64,000 bases of DNA. Origin: Massilia sp. WG5 (lineage in GTDB: Bacteria > Pseudomonadota > Gammaproteobacteria > Burkholderiales > Burkholderiaceae_D). Below, piece after piece: positions 33,527 through 42,438 of this stretch. Each line of letters begins with the position of its first letter. Within the stretch, counting starts at the first letter, position 1. The position numbers and the translations under genes were made by a program. The notes under the pieces are model-generated. The model saw nothing but the letters and a program-made list of their open reading frames with translations. It was not told the DNA's origin and did no database searches. Location of the stretch: the NCBI RefSeq assembly GCF_001412595.2, contig NZ_CP012640.2, positions 2,542,001-2,606,000 on the forward strand. The letters run 5' to 3'.

Positions 33527-34171
33527 TCAGCGGCTGAGCATGCGGCGACCGAATTTGTAGATGCCGCCCAGGGCCAGCGGCACGATCGCCGCGCCGACGC
33601 CGACCAGCACGATGGCGGTCAGGTGGTCACGCACCACCGGCATGTTGCCGAAGAAGTAACCGGCGGTCACGAGGCCGGCGACCCACAGCACGGCGCCGGT
33701 GATGTTGAACATCTGGAAGCGCGTGTGCGTCATCTCCGAGACGCCGGCCACGAACGGCGCGAAGGTACGCACCACCGGCACGAAGCGCGCCAGGATGATG
33801 GTCTTGCCGCCGTGCTTTTCGAAGAAGTCGTGGGTGCGCTTCAGGGCGTCCTTGTTCAGCCAGCGGTAATCGTGGGTGAACACGCGGTGGCCGATGGCGC
33901 CGCCGATGTAATAGTTCAGGGTATTGCCGGTGACGGCGGCCGTAATCAGCAGCAGCATCAGCAGCGGATAACTCATCTCGCCGGTGGCGCAGAAGGCGCC
34001 GGCGATGAACAGCAGGGTGTCGCCGGGGAAGAAAAACAGCACCACGAGACCGGTCTCGCAGAACACGATCGCAAACAGGACCGCGTAGATATACACACCG
34101 TACTGGGCCAGCAGGCTGCCCAGCGTCTTATCGACATGCAGGAGCATGCCGAAGAGTTGCATCAGATCCAT
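33527..34171 (-). CDS. DedA family membrane protein
   Basis: A 214-residue inner-membrane protein of the DedA/VTT superfamily, members of which act as lipid (undecaprenyl phosphate or phospholipid) transporters. It shows about five hydrophobic segments. Family signatures are CETGLVVLFFFPGDTLLFIAGAF, the re-entrant GNTLNYYIGGAIGHRVF, and the catalytic-looking FFEKHGGKTIILARFVPVVRTFAPFVAG with conserved Arg residues. The exact substrate is unknown. It is divergent from the cyclophilin gene. Confidence 0.92.
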   Translation of the reverse strand: MDLMQLFGMLLHVDKTLGSLLAQYGVYIYAVLFAIVFCETGLVVLFFFPGDTLLFIAGAFCATGEMSYPLLMLLLITAAVTGNTLNYYIGGAIGHRVFTHDYRWLNKDALKRTHDFFEKHGGKTIILARFVPVVRTFAPFVAGVSEMTHTRFQMFNITGAVLWVAGLVTAGYFFGNMPVVRDHLTAIVLVGVGAAIVPLALGGIYKFGRRMLSR

Positions 34172-34252
34172 GATTATCCTAAATGGTAGCGCCGCATCAT
34201 ACCATCAGACCGGTATCGAAAAATGGCCGGCCGATCAACTTTTGGTACAGAA

Positions 34253-34281
34253 TTGACACGGCCCCTGTAAGTTTTCTAAAA
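34253..34281 (+). promoter_or_regulatory. Promoter of the cyclophilin gene
   Basis: A perfect TTGACA at 34253-34258 and CTAAAA at 34276-34281 with a 17-base spacer. The predicted start is about 10 bases before the ribosome-binding site of the gene at 34299. Confidence 0.5.
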
Positions 34282-34298
34282 GAACAAGGAGAGACGAG

Positions 34299-35219
34299 AT
34301 GCAGGCTGTACCGAAAAAGATGGTGGGCGCCCTGGTGCTGGGCATGACGGCGATGCTGGCGGCCGGCGCGAAGGAATTGCCGCCGAAACCCGGCGTCGGC
34401 GAGGTGCTGAAGGGCTCGAAGCCGGGCGACTGGCGTCCGCTCGACGCCGAGAACACGCTCTACGTGGAGCTGCCGCAGGGACGCGTGGTCATCGAACTGG
34501 CGCCCCGCTTTGCGCCGAACCACGTCAGGAACATCAAGGCCCTGGCGCGCGAGCACTACTACGATGGTTTGGCAATCGTCCGCTCGCAGGACAACTTCGT
34601 GGTCCAGTGGGGCGACCCGCACGAAGACGACGAGCAGGCGCGCCAGGTGAAGAGCGCGCAAAAGACCCTGCCGGGCGAGTTCACGGTGCCTTTATCGAAT
34701 GACAAGCAGTTCGTGCGCATGCGCGACATCGACGGCTTCGCGCCCCAGGTCGGGCACTCCGGCGGCTTCCCGGCCGCGCGCGACCCGAAGGCCGGCCAGA
34801 CCTGGCTGACGCACTGCTACGGCATGGTCGGCGTGGCCCGCGGCAACGAGTCCGACAGCGGCGGCGGCACCAGCCTGTACGTCGTCACCGGCCAGGCGCC
34901 GCGCCAGCTCGACCGCAACATCACCGTGGTCGGCCGCGTCGTGGCCGGCATGCCGCTGCTGTCGACCCTGCCGCGCGGCCCGGCGCCGATGGGCTTCTAC
35001 GAGCAGCCGGGAATGCAGGTGCCGATTGCCGCCGTGAAGGTCGCGGCCGACGTCCCGGAAGCCGAGCGTGTGCATCTGGAAGTGCTGCGCACCGAAAGCC
35101 CCCTCTACCAGGCCGTCCTCGACGCCCAGCGCAATCGCGGCGGGCCATGGAACAAATACTCGCCGAACTACCTGGACCTGTGTAACGCACAAATTCCCGT
35201 GCGCGAGCAGAAGCTTTGA
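34299..35219 (+). CDS. Cyclophilin-type peptidyl-prolyl isomerase, exported
   Basis: A 306-residue protein with an N-terminal export signal ([17 protein letters not shown]). A cyclophilin core follows: [57 protein letters not shown] and [25 protein letters not shown]. The acidic [16 protein letters not shown] insert and the long C-terminal tail mark a subgroup common in betaproteobacteria. It would fold periplasmic proteins, though activity is unproven. An AAGGAGAG lies upstream of the ATG. It is followed by a REP palindrome. Confidence 0.88.
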   Translation: MQAVPKKMVGALVLGMTAMLAAGAKELPPKPGVGEVLKGSKPGDWRPLDAENTLYVELPQGRVVIELAPRFAPNHVRNIKALAREHYYDGLAIVRSQDNFVVQWGDPHEDDEQARQVKSAQKTLPGEFTVPLSNDKQFVRMRDIDGFAPQVGHSGGFPAARDPKAGQTWLTHCYGMVGVARGNESDSGGGTSLYVVTGQAPRQLDRNITVVGRVVAGMPLLSTLPRGPAPMGFYEQPGMQVPIAAVKVAADVPEAERVHLEVLRTESPLYQAVLDAQRNRGGPWNKYSPNYLDLCNAQIPVREQKL

Positions 35220-35227
35220 CTTAGCTA

Positions 35228-35271
35228 AAACCGGGGTCAGACTCCGTAAGACCGGAGTCTGACCCCGGTTT
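35228..35271. repeat. REP-type palindrome, second copy of the AAACCGGGGTCAGACTCC family
   Basis: A perfect inverted repeat with 19-base arms (35228-35246 and 35253-35271) and a 6-base loop TAAGAC. The arm is AAACCGGGGTCAGACTCCG. It matches the copy at 13278-13351 over 18 bases and sits between the cyclophilin gene and mutL. Confidence 0.88.
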
Positions 35272-35325
35272 GGGAAAAATCAAACACCTGCCGTTGGCGC
35301 TTGGGCGGCGAGCTATAATTTGCGC

Positions 35326-37308
35326 ATGAACGCCCCGGCCCCCATCCACCGCCCCATCCAGCAGCTCCCTGACCAGCTCATCTCGCAGATCGCCGCCGGC
35401 GAAGTCGTCGAGCGGCCCTCGGCCGTGGTCAAGGAGCTATTGGAAAACGCGCTCGACGCCGGCGCCACCCAGGTCACGATCCGCCTCGAGGAAGGCGGGG
35501 TCAAGCGCATCGCCATCACCGACAACGGCAAGGGTATCCCGCCGGAAGAGCTGCCGCTCGCGCTGGCCCGCCATGCGACCTCGAAGATCGCCTCGCTGAC
35601 CGACCTCGAAAACGTCAATACGCTGGGCTTCCGCGGCGAGGCGCTGGCCTCGATCGCTTCGGTGGCGGCCGTTTCAATCACCTCGCGCACGGCGGACGCG
35701 CCGCACGCCTGGGAGATCGTCGGCTCGCATCAGGGCACCGTCTCGCCCTCCTCCGGCGCCTTCGGCACCACGATCGACGTGCAGGACCTGTACTTCAACA
35801 CGCCGGCACGCCGCAAGTTCCTGAAATCCGAGCAGACCGAATACGGCCACTGCGCCGAGGTCGTGCGCCGCATCGCGCTGGCGCGTCCGGACGTCTCGTT
35901 CAGCCTGACCCACAACGGCCGCACCATCGACCATTGGAACGTCAGCGAAGCGGCCAAGCGCAGCGCCCAGATCCTCGGCAACGACTTCGCCGAGGCGCGC
36001 CTGCAGCTCGACGAAGCTGCCGGCCCGCTGCGCCTGCACGGCTACGTCGGCCTGCCGACCGCCTCGAAGGCGCGCGCCGACGGCCAGTTCTTCTACGTGA
36101 ACGGCCGCTTCGTGCGCGACAAGCTGCTGGTGCACGCAGTAAAGGCCGCCTACGAGGACGTGCTGCACGGCGACCGCTTCCCCAGCTACGTGCTGGCGCT
36201 CGAACTGGACCCGGCGATGGTCGACGTCAACGTGCACCCGTCGAAGATCGAGGTGCGCTTCCGCGACAGCCGCGCGGTCCACCAGTTCGTGTTCCACGCG
36301 GTGCAGCGCGCGCTGGCCCAGACCTCCGCCACGGCCCACGGCAACGCGCCGGCCCCGGTCAGCGCGGCCGAGATCACGCCGTCGGGCGGCTCATTGGGCA
36401 ACTCAGCGGGCGCCTCCTGGGGCGGCGGCTTCGGACGGGACTCCGGCAACGGCGGCACGCCCGCATGGCGCCGTCCGCACGAGCAGACCTCGTTCGGCTC
36501 GCAGCTGGCGCCGGCATCCCCCTACGCCTCGTCCTTCCCGGCCGGCAGCCGCTGGGATGCGGCGTCTTCCGGCGGCGGGGTTGCGCAGCGCACCGAGAAC
36601 TATGGCGCCCTGTTCTCCGCGCCGAAGTCCGGCGATGCCGCGGACGGCAAGCCGGCGCCGTCGGGCTTCGAGATGCCGCTCCCGGGCGCGCCCCAACCGG
36701 CCCACGACGACGACTTCCCGCTCGGCTTCGCCCTGGCCCAGCTGCACGGCATCTACATCCTGGCGCAGAACCGCAAGGGCCTGGTGCTGGTCGACATGCA
36801 CGCGGCCCATGAGCGCATCCTGTACGAGCAGTTGAAGAACGCGCTCGACGCCCAGGCCGGCGGCGAGCAGATGCAGGTGCAGCAGATGCTGATCCCGGTG
36901 ACCTTCTTCGCCGACGCCGTCGAAGTCGGCACCGCCGAGGAAAACCGCGAGACCCTGCAGTCGCTCGGCTTCGACATCGCCGCCGTCTCGCCGACCACGC
37001 TGGCGGTGCGCGCCGTGCCGGTCCTGCTGAAGAACGCCGATGCCCAGACCCTGGCGCGCGACGTGCTGCGCGACGTGCGCGAATACGGCGGCTCGCGCGT
37101 GCTGATCGAGCGCCGCAACGAGCTGCTCGGCACCCTCGCCTGCCACACGGCGGTGCGCGCCAACCGCATCCTGTCGCCGCAGGAGATGAACGCCCTGCTG
37201 CGCCAGATGGAAGCGACCGAGCGCGCCGACCAGTGCAACCACGGCCGCCCGACCTGGGTGCAGCTCGAAATCGCCGCGCTCGATAAACTCTTCCTGCGCG
37301 GGCAGTAA
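35326..37308 (+). CDS. mutL: DNA mismatch repair protein MutL
   Basis: Couples MutS mismatch recognition to strand removal. The 660 residues start with a GHKL ATPase ([41 protein letters not shown]), then an S5-like domain with [14 protein letters not shown] Gly/Ser/Ala-rich linker covers about 330-450 and a C-terminal dimerisation domain ends the protein. The C-terminal part holds [12 protein letters not shown], a form of the metal-binding endonuclease motif found in MutL of bacteria without MutH. The start is ATG 35326 because the in-frame TTG six bases upstream has no support. It is followed by miaA after 13 bases. Confidence 0.97.
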   Translation: MNAPAPIHRPIQQLPDQLISQIAAGEVVERPSAVVKELLENALDAGATQVTIRLEEGGVKRIAITDNGKGIPPEELPLALARHATSKIASLTDLENVNTLGFRGEALASIASVAAVSITSRTADAPHAWEIVGSHQGTVSPSSGAFGTTIDVQDLYFNTPARRKFLKSEQTEYGHCAEVVRRIALARPDVSFSLTHNGRTIDHWNVSEAAKRSAQILGNDFAEARLQLDEAAGPLRLHGYVGLPTASKARADGQFFYVNGRFVRDKLLVHAVKAAYEDVLHGDRFPSYVLALELDPAMVDVNVHPSKIEVRFRDSRAVHQFVFHAVQRALAQTSATAHGNAPAPVSAAEITPSGGSLGNSAGASWGGGFGRDSGNGGTPAWRRPHEQTSFGSQLAPASPYASSFPAGSRWDAASSGGGVAQRTENYGALFSAPKSGDAADGKPAPSGFEMPLPGAPQPAHDDDFPLGFALAQLHGIYILAQNRKGLVLVDMHAAHERILYEQLKNALDAQAGGEQMQVQQMLIPVTFFADAVEVGTAEENRETLQSLGFDIAAVSPTTLAVRAVPVLLKNADAQTLARDVLRDVREYGGSRVLIERRNELLGTLACHTAVRANRILSPQEMNALLRQMEATERADQCNHGRPTWVQLEIAALDKLFLRGQ

Positions 37309-37321
37309 GCCGCATTTATTT

Positions 37322-38281
37322 ATGACTCAGAATCACAAATCGATGGCGGTGGCCATCATGGGCCCGACCGCGTCCGGCAAGACCGCCGCCGCACTGGCGA
37401 TCGCCAGGGAGATGCCGGTCGAGATCATCTCGGTCGACTCGGCCCTGGTCTACCGCGAGATGGACATCGGCACCGCCAAGCCGACCGCCGACGAACTGGC
37501 CAGCGTGCCGCATCACCTGATCGACATCATCGATCCGCTCGAGTCCTACTCCGTCATGCAGTTCCGCGAAGACGCGATCCGGCTGGTGGCCGAGATCCAG
37601 GCGCGCGGCAGGCTGCCGCTGCTGGTCGGCGGCACGATGATGTACTTCAAGGGCCTGGTCGACGGCCTCGACGACCTGCCGACCGCCGCCCCCGCTGTCC
37701 GCGCCCGCATCGACGAGGAAGCCGCGCGCATCGGCTGGCCCGGCATGCACGCGAAGCTGCGCGATCTCGATCCTGCGACCGCCGACCGGCTGGCGCCGAA
37801 CGACGCCCAGCGCATCAACCGCGCGCTGGAGATCATCGAGCTGTCGGGCAAGCCGATGTCCGAGCTGCTGGCCAGGCGCGAGAAGACGGCCCTGCCCTTC
37901 GAGCTGGTGTCGTTCGCGCTGGAGCCGTCCGACCGCGCCGTGCTGCACAAGCGCATCGCGCTGCGCTTCGACCAGATGCTGGGCGAGCGTGACGACGAAG
38001 GTATCGTGCTTGAGGTGGCAAGGCTGCGCGCGCGCGGCGACCTGCATCTGGGCCTGCCCTCGATGCGCTGCGTCGGCTACCGGCAAAGCTGGGAATACCT
38101 CGACGGCGCCTACGACCGCCAGCAGCTGCGCGAGAACGGCATCGTCGCCACCCGCCAGCTGGCCAAGCGCCAGCTGACCTGGCTGCGTTCGATGCCGGAT
38201 CGGATCGCGATCGACTGCCTGGCGCCGGATGCGACCGCACAACTTCTTGCCATGCTGGACAAGCACATTCGAAGCGCGTAA
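37322..38281 (+). CDS. miaA: tRNA dimethylallyltransferase MiaA
   Basis: Adds the dimethylallyl group to A37 of tRNAs reading UNN codons. MiaB (58536-59897) then thiomethylates the product. The 319 residues contain the P-loop [33 protein letters not shown], the DMAPP region [17 protein letters not shown], and tRNA-binding IGWPGMH and [13 protein letters not shown]. It is downstream of mutL in the same operon, a frequent arrangement, and upstream of two tRNA genes. Confidence 0.97.
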   Translation: MTQNHKSMAVAIMGPTASGKTAAALAIAREMPVEIISVDSALVYREMDIGTAKPTADELASVPHHLIDIIDPLESYSVMQFREDAIRLVAEIQARGRLPLLVGGTMMYFKGLVDGLDDLPTAAPAVRARIDEEAARIGWPGMHAKLRDLDPATADRLAPNDAQRINRALEIIELSGKPMSELLARREKTALPFELVSFALEPSDRAVLHKRIALRFDQMLGERDDEGIVLEVARLRARGDLHLGLPSMRCVGYRQSWEYLDGAYDRQQLRENGIVATRQLAKRQLTWLRSMPDRIAIDCLAPDATAQLLAMLDKHIRSA

Positions 38282-38283
38282 CC

Positions 38284-38312
38284 TTGACAGTTCTGTGTGC
38301 GGACGGCATAAT
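38284..38312 (+). promoter_or_regulatory. Strong promoter of the tRNA-Met pair
   Basis: TTGACA (38284-38289) and CATAAT (38307-38312) with the ideal 17-base spacer, followed by a GC-rich discriminator GCTCCCC, a feature of stable-RNA promoters under stringent control. The predicted start lies about 6 bases before the tRNA. Confidence 0.8.
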
Positions 38313-38324
38313 GCTCCCCGCTTT

Positions 38325-38401
38325 GGTGATATAGCTCAGTTGGTTAGAGCACAGCACTCATAATGCTGGGGTCGGTGGTTCAAGTCCACCTATCACCACC
38401 A
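38325..38401 (+). tRNA. tRNA-Met(CAU), elongator type, copy 1
   Basis: A 77-nt cloverleaf with encoded CCA. Acceptor GGTGATA/TATCACC, D-arm GCTC/GAGC, anticodon arm CAGCA-CTCATAA-TGCTG, T-arm GGTGG-TTCAAGT-CCACC. The 1-72 pair is normal, so it is not an initiator. Positions 4-5 are G-A rather than the C-C of tRNA-Ile2. Confidence 0.96.
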
Positions 38402-38414
38402 AATTTCAAGCGAG

Positions 38415-38450
38415 ATGGCTTGGCTTGCAAAGGCTGAGCCATTTTGTTTT
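38415..38450 (+). terminator. Hairpin between the two tRNA-Met genes
   Basis: ATGGCT/AGCCAT with additional inner pairs around loop GCA, followed by TTTTGTTTT. It could end part of the transcription after the first tRNA or mark a processing site. Confidence 0.5.
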
Positions 38451-38464
38451 AGTACCGTTTAGCT

Positions 38465-38541
38465 GGTGATATAGCTCAGCTGGTTAGAGCACAGCACTCA
38501 TAATGCTGGGGTCGGTGGTTCAAGTCCACCTATCACCACCA
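38465..38541 (+). tRNA. tRNA-Met(CAU), elongator type, copy 2
   Basis: Differs from copy 1 at a single D-loop base (AGCTGGTTA instead of AGTTGGTTA). It has a complete cloverleaf and encoded CCA. No separate promoter is evident in the 63-base gap, so it is probably read through from the promoter at 38284. Confidence 0.96.
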
Positions 38542-38548
38542 GAATAAA

Positions 38549-38581
38549 AGCCGCAGATTCGCAAGGATCTGCGGCTTTTTT
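38549..38581 (+). terminator. Terminator of the tRNA-Met operon
   Basis: AGCCGCAGAT/ATCTGCGGCT, a perfect 10-bp stem with an 8-base loop, followed by seven T. Confidence 0.92.
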
Positions 38582-38625
38582 CTTTCAAGCGAACCGGCGC
38601 CAAGCCTTGGTACAATGACATCACC

Positions 38626-39255
38626 ATGACCAAGACCGCCCTCCCCCTCCTCCTCGGCCTGAGCTTGTGCGCCGCGCTGTCGGCCTGCAACAGCAAGACC
38701 TCCGCGAACGAAAAGAATTTCGGCGCCGCCATCACCCAGTACTTCGACAAGAAGGGTGAGATGTGCCTGGACCCCGTGACATGGCCGGTCGACGTGTACG
38801 AAACCGACCTGCGCCAGCAGAAGCTGTACCCGGACGGCGTGGCGGGCCAGATGGCGGCGCTGGAATCGGCGGGCCTGGCCAAGGGCGAGGACATGGAAGT
38901 AGCCGGCGCCCTGGCCGGCGGGCCGAAGCTGAAGGTGCGGCGCTACACCATGGCCGATGCCGCCAAACCTTTCCTGCACGCGAACGCGGGGCAACCGCCG
39001 CGCATGTGCTGGGGCCGCAAGTCGCTGGACAAGGTCCTGCGCTGGGCCGACCCGGCCAAGGTCGGCGACCACGATGAGAGCGCTGTAATCTACACCTACA
39101 CCCTGTCGAACGTGGCCCCCTGGGCCAGGAAACCCCAGATCAAGGAGGCTTTCCCCATCCTCGGGCGGACCATCGACGGGGAACACAGGCAGAAGGAAAA
39201 GCTGTACGTCAAACTCACGCCGCAGGGCTGGGAAGGGCTCGGGCTAAATGACTGA
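38626..39255 (+). CDS. Hypothetical lipoprotein
   Basis: A 209-residue protein with a lipoprotein signal (MTKTALPLLLGLSLCAAL, lipobox LSAC, Cys22), so it should be lipid-anchored in the envelope. The mature part contains two further Cys (EMCLDPVTWP and RMCWGRKSLDKV) and a repeated pattern of short helices. I do not recognise the family. Similar Oxalobacteraceae proteins near tRNA genes would be expected but cannot be checked here. It is monocistronic. Confidence 0.75.
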   Translation: MTKTALPLLLGLSLCAALSACNSKTSANEKNFGAAITQYFDKKGEMCLDPVTWPVDVYETDLRQQKLYPDGVAGQMAALESAGLAKGEDMEVAGALAGGPKLKVRRYTMADAAKPFLHANAGQPPRMCWGRKSLDKVLRWADPAKVGDHDESAVIYTYTLSNVAPWARKPQIKEAFPILGRTIDGEHRQKEKLYVKLTPQGWEGLGLND

Positions 39256-39274
39256 GCGAGTGAGCGACTGAGAT

Positions 39275-39510
39275 CAGCGGCTCTCCGGCACGAAATCCCG
39301 GATCCGCCGCACCTCCGCCGCATCCAGCTTCTTCAGCATCGCCACCACCAGGTCCACCATCTGGTCGAAATCGCGCCGGTTCAGGATGCCGTTGTGACTG
39401 CAGCGGCAGCTTGCGTTCAAGCGCGGTCTGCTTCACGAAAGCGGTCAGTTTCCGGTTCGGCAGCGCCGACGAGTCGTACAGGCCGCGTGCCGTCGAGTAT
39501 GCCAATAAAA
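39275..39510 (-). pseudogene. Probable frameshifted gene remnant
   Basis: The minus strand encodes two protein-like pieces in different frames that abut near 39400. One is ARGLYDSSALPNRKLTAFVK. The other contains HNGILNRRDFDQMVDLVVAM and ends at a stop after RRIRDFVPESR. The second piece looks like a genuine C-terminus (charged helix, in-frame TGA). No full-length frame joins them. I do not recognise the family. Two unrelated short fragments are also possible. The rest of the 289-base gap before the next gene holds nothing else. Confidence 0.35.
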
Positions 39511-39544
39511 TAGCGGCTTTGACAAACCACCCAGGAGAACCCAG

Positions 39545-39880
39545 ATGAGCGACCATGCCGACGAGGTGACGCGCCGCGAGCACGCCGCGCGCCAGGCCAT
39601 CAAGAACGGCTTCGACATGGAGGACGAGGAATCCGGCGTCGCCATGTTCGTCGCCTTCCACCTCGAAGAGCTCGCACCCGACTACTGGCAGGCGCGCACC
39701 GGCACGCCGCGCCCCGATCCGTCCGCGGTGCTCGACGTCCTCGAACTGCATGGCCATTGGGGCGAAGACGACGAGATGGAATACTTCGACTTCACCCTGC
39801 CCGGCGGCGTGACCGACTACGTCATCAGCGTGCACTTCGACGCCAAGGGCAAAGTCGCCGAGATCTCGATGGAGAGCTAG
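39545..39880 (+). CDS. DUF2004-like protein
   Basis: A 111-residue acidic protein with no signal or membrane segment. The C-terminal half (MEYFDFTLPGGVTDYVISVHFDAKGKVAEISMES) resembles DUF2004 proteins of unknown function. The family name is from memory of the pattern and is moderately certain. The start ATG 39545 is preceded by AGGAG. It overlaps the convergent LysR gene by 4 bases. Confidence 0.7.
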   Translation: MSDHADEVTRREHAARQAIKNGFDMEDEESGVAMFVAFHLEELAPDYWQARTGTPRPDPSAVLDVLELHGHWGEDDEMEYFDFTLPGGVTDYVISVHFDAKGKVAEISMES

Positions 39881-40794
39881 CTTGCCTCCACCGGCTGGCG
39901 GAAATGCTCGACCAGGAAATCAATGAACGCCCTGGTCCGCGCCGCCTGGTTCCGCCGGTTCAGGTAGTACACGAACAGGTCCGCCGACGGCAGCCGGTAC
40001 TGCGGCAGCACGATCTTCAGCCGTCCGCTTTCGACGTAGCGCGCCAGGTCCCACTCCGAGCGCACCAGGATGCCGTGCCCATCCAGCGCCCAGCCCAGCA
40101 CGATGTCGCCGTCGTTGCTCGACAGCGCGCCATGCACTTTCACCACCTCGCTGTGCTCGTCCCCTTCGCCCGCATAAAAGCGCCAGACGCCGTGCGCCTC
40201 GTCGTTCTGGCGATGCACGATGCAGCGGTGCGCGGCCAGGTCCGCAAGCGTGGCCGGTACGCCATGCTGCTGCAGATACAAAGGCGAGGCGCACAGGAAG
40301 CGCCGGTTGCTCATCACGCGGCGCGCGTTCAGGCGCTTGTCCGGCAGCGTGCCGAAGCGGATCGCCAGGTCGTAGCCGCTCTCCACCAGGTCGACCGGGC
40401 GATCGGTCACTTCCATCTGCACCTCGACCTGCGGGTAGCGCTTCGCGAATCCGGAGACGATGGGCGCGATCGTGGTGCGGCCGAAGCCCAGGGTCGCGTT
40501 CACGCGCAGCAGGCCCTTGGGCGCCGCGCGGCCGCTCGACACGGCGTCTTCCATTTCGCGGATCGCGGCCAGGATCCGGCCCGCGTGCGCCAGGTAGGTC
40601 TCGCCTTCGCTGGTCAGGCTGATGCGGCGCGTGGTGCGGTTCACCAGCCGCACGCCGAGCCGCGCCTCCAGCTGGGCCAGGCGCTTGGTCGCCGCCGGCG
40701 GGGTCAGGTCGAGCGCGCGCGCGGCCGCTGCCAGGCTGCCGTGGCGCGCCACCAGCGTAAAGAATTCCATGTCGGCGCTATGGTCGGGGATCAT
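39877..40794 (-). CDS. LysR family transcriptional regulator
   Basis: A 305-residue regulator. The N-terminal winged helix-turn-helix reads MEFFTLVARHGSLAAAARAL..TPPAATKRLAQLEARLGVRL. The C-terminal effector domain is periplasmic-binding-protein-like (LRVNATLGFGRTTIAPIVSG onward). MEFFTL at codon 9 is an alternative start. It is divergent from tarD across 112 bases that include the palindrome TTCAACTTGAA, so it probably controls tarD in response to tartrate or a related acid. Confidence 0.92.
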   Translation of the reverse strand: MIPDHSADMEFFTLVARHGSLAAAARALDLTPPAATKRLAQLEARLGVRLVNRTTRRISLTSEGETYLAHAGRILAAIREMEDAVSSGRAAPKGLLRVNATLGFGRTTIAPIVSGFAKRYPQVEVQMEVTDRPVDLVESGYDLAIRFGTLPDKRLNARRVMSNRRFLCASPLYLQQHGVPATLADLAAHRCIVHRQNDEAHGVWRFYAGEGDEHSEVVKVHGALSSNDGDIVLGWALDGHGILVRSEWDLARYVESGRLKIVLPQYRLPSADLFVYYLNRRNQAARTRAFIDFLVEHFRQPVEAS

Positions 40795-40822
40795 CTGCCA
40801 TTCACTTCAGGTTAATAATCAA

Positions 40823-40833
40823 TTCAACTTGAA
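40823..40833. promoter_or_regulatory. Candidate LysR operator in the tarD divergent region
   Basis: TTCAA-C-TTGAA, a perfect short dyad in an AT-rich patch (40815-40843) midway between the divergent genes, a usual place for a LysR site. TTATAG just after it could serve as a tarD -10. Confidence 0.4.
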
Positions 40834-40906
40834 GAAATTATAGGTCGATTGCCGGGAGCTAAGCTACTGACTCCATCACCACACGGCACCCGAGCAGGCA
40901 CCTACC

Positions 40907-42073
40907 ATGAAAATCGTCGAGATCCGCGAACAGACCCTCCCCATCAGCTCTCCCATCCGCAACGCCTACATCGACTTCAGCAAGATGACGCTGAGCCTGG
41001 TGGCGGTGATCACCGACGTGATCCGCGACGGTAAGCCGGTGGTCGGCTATGGCTTCAATTCGAACGGCCGCTATGGCCAGGGCAAGCTGATGCGCGAGCG
41101 CTTCATCCCGCGCATCCTGGAAGCCGACCCGGCCTCGCTGGTCAACGACAAGGGCGACAACCTCGATCCGCACAAGATCTGGGACTGCATGTTCACCAAC
41201 GAGAAGCCGGGCGGCCACGGCGAGCGCTCGGTGGCGATCGGCACCATCGACATGGCGGTGTGGGACGCGGTCGCCAAGATCGAAGGCGTGCCGCTGTTCC
41301 AGCTGCTGGCCGACCGCTACGGCAACGGCCAGCCGGACCGCAAGGTATTCGTGTACGCGGCCGGTGGCTACTACCATCCGGGCCAGGATCATGAAGCGCT
41401 GAAGAACGAGATGCGCAGCTACATCGACCGCGGCTACACGGTGGTCAAGAAGAAGATCGGCGGCGCTTCGCTGGACGAAGACCTGCGCCGCATCGATTCC
41501 ATCCTGTCGGTGCTGCAGGACGGCCAGAAGCTGGCGGTGGACGCCAACGGCCGCTTCGACCTCGACACCGCGATCAAGTACGCGAAAGCGCTGTCGCAGT
41601 ACGACCTGTTCTGGTACGAGGAAGCCGGCGACCCGCTCGACTTCGAACTGCAGGCGACCCTGCGCAACTACTACGACAAGCCGATGGCGACCGGCGAGAA
41701 CCTGTTCTCGATGCAGGACGCGCGCAACCTGATCCGCTACGGCGGCATGCGCCCGGACCGCGACTGGCTGCAGTTCGACTGCGCCCTGTCCTATGGCCTG
41801 GTGGAGTACCTGCGCACCCTCGACATGCTGCACCAGCACGGCTGGTCGCGTAAGCGCTGCATCCCGCACGGCGGCCACCAGATGTCGCTGAACATCGCGG
41901 CCGGCCTGGGCCTGGGCGGCAACGAGTCCTACCCGGACCTGTTCCAGCCTTTCGGCGGCTTCCCGGACGGCGTGAAGGTCGACAACGGCTACCTCACCAT
42001 GCCGGACCTGCCGGGCATCGGCTTCGAGGGCAAGGCCGACCTGTATCGCGAGATGCAGAAGCTCTCGGCCTGA
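40907..42073 (+). CDS. tarD: D(-)-tartrate dehydratase, enolase superfamily
   Basis: Dehydrates D-tartrate to oxaloacetate. The 388 residues closely follow the TarD pattern known from Bradyrhizobium: ISSPIRNAYIDFSKMTLSLV at the start, NEKPGGHGERSVAIGTIDMA, the catalytic Lys pair in YTVVKKKIGG, the Mg ligands in AVDANGRF, WYEEAGDP and ATGENLFS, and the base in CIPHGGHQMSLNIAAGLGLG. The match extends to long family-specific stretches, so this assignment is stronger than a generic mandelate racemase label. It is monocistronic and divergent from a LysR gene. Oxaloacetate feeds the TCA cycle. Confidence 0.88.
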   Translation: MKIVEIREQTLPISSPIRNAYIDFSKMTLSLVAVITDVIRDGKPVVGYGFNSNGRYGQGKLMRERFIPRILEADPASLVNDKGDNLDPHKIWDCMFTNEKPGGHGERSVAIGTIDMAVWDAVAKIEGVPLFQLLADRYGNGQPDRKVFVYAAGGYYHPGQDHEALKNEMRSYIDRGYTVVKKKIGGASLDEDLRRIDSILSVLQDGQKLAVDANGRFDLDTAIKYAKALSQYDLFWYEEAGDPLDFELQATLRNYYDKPMATGENLFSMQDARNLIRYGGMRPDRDWLQFDCALSYGLVEYLRTLDMLHQHGWSRKRCIPHGGHQMSLNIAAGLGLGGNESYPDLFQPFGGFPDGVKVDNGYLTMPDLPGIGFEGKADLYREMQKLSA

Positions 42074-42093
42074 GCATCACGTAGCGGCCGGCG

Positions 42094-42408
42094 TCACTCC
42101 CCGACGTCGGCATCCTCTCCCAGCGCGAACTCGCCGCGCTGGAAGGCTTCCAGCACCGCCTGGGCCTGCAGCAGGTAATCCTCGGGCACGAGGATGCGCA
42201 CGCCGCCGAGGGCCGGCGCGAGCAGCAGGTCGGTCTGCATCAGGTGGGCGTCGGCCAGCACCGCCGGGATGCCGGAGGCGGCCAGGCAGCCCTGCACCAG
42301 GCTGGCTTCCATCGGAATCAGGTAGCGGGCGACTTCGAACAGGTCGCGCCCGGGCAGCAAGGCTTCATCCGGCGTGCCGGCCAGCAGGGTGCTCGATACG
42401 TGTGTCAT
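42094..42408 (-). CDS. DUF2007-type putative signal-transducing protein
   Basis: A 104-residue protein. The core MEASLVQGCLAASGIPAVLADAH..GVRILVPEDYLLQAQAVLEAF is the DUF2007 pattern, a small ferredoxin-like fold of unproven role. There is an N-terminal extension of about 30 residues and an acidic tail. It is 30 bases downstream of the DUF445 gene and on its strand, so they may be cotranscribed. Confidence 0.78.
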   Translation of the reverse strand: MTHVSSTLLAGTPDEALLPGRDLFEVARYLIPMEASLVQGCLAASGIPAVLADAHLMQTDLLLAPALGGVRILVPEDYLLQAQAVLEAFQRGEFALGEDADVGE

Positions 42409-42438
42409 GACGCCTCCGCGAAGGTGAACCGCTCATGC

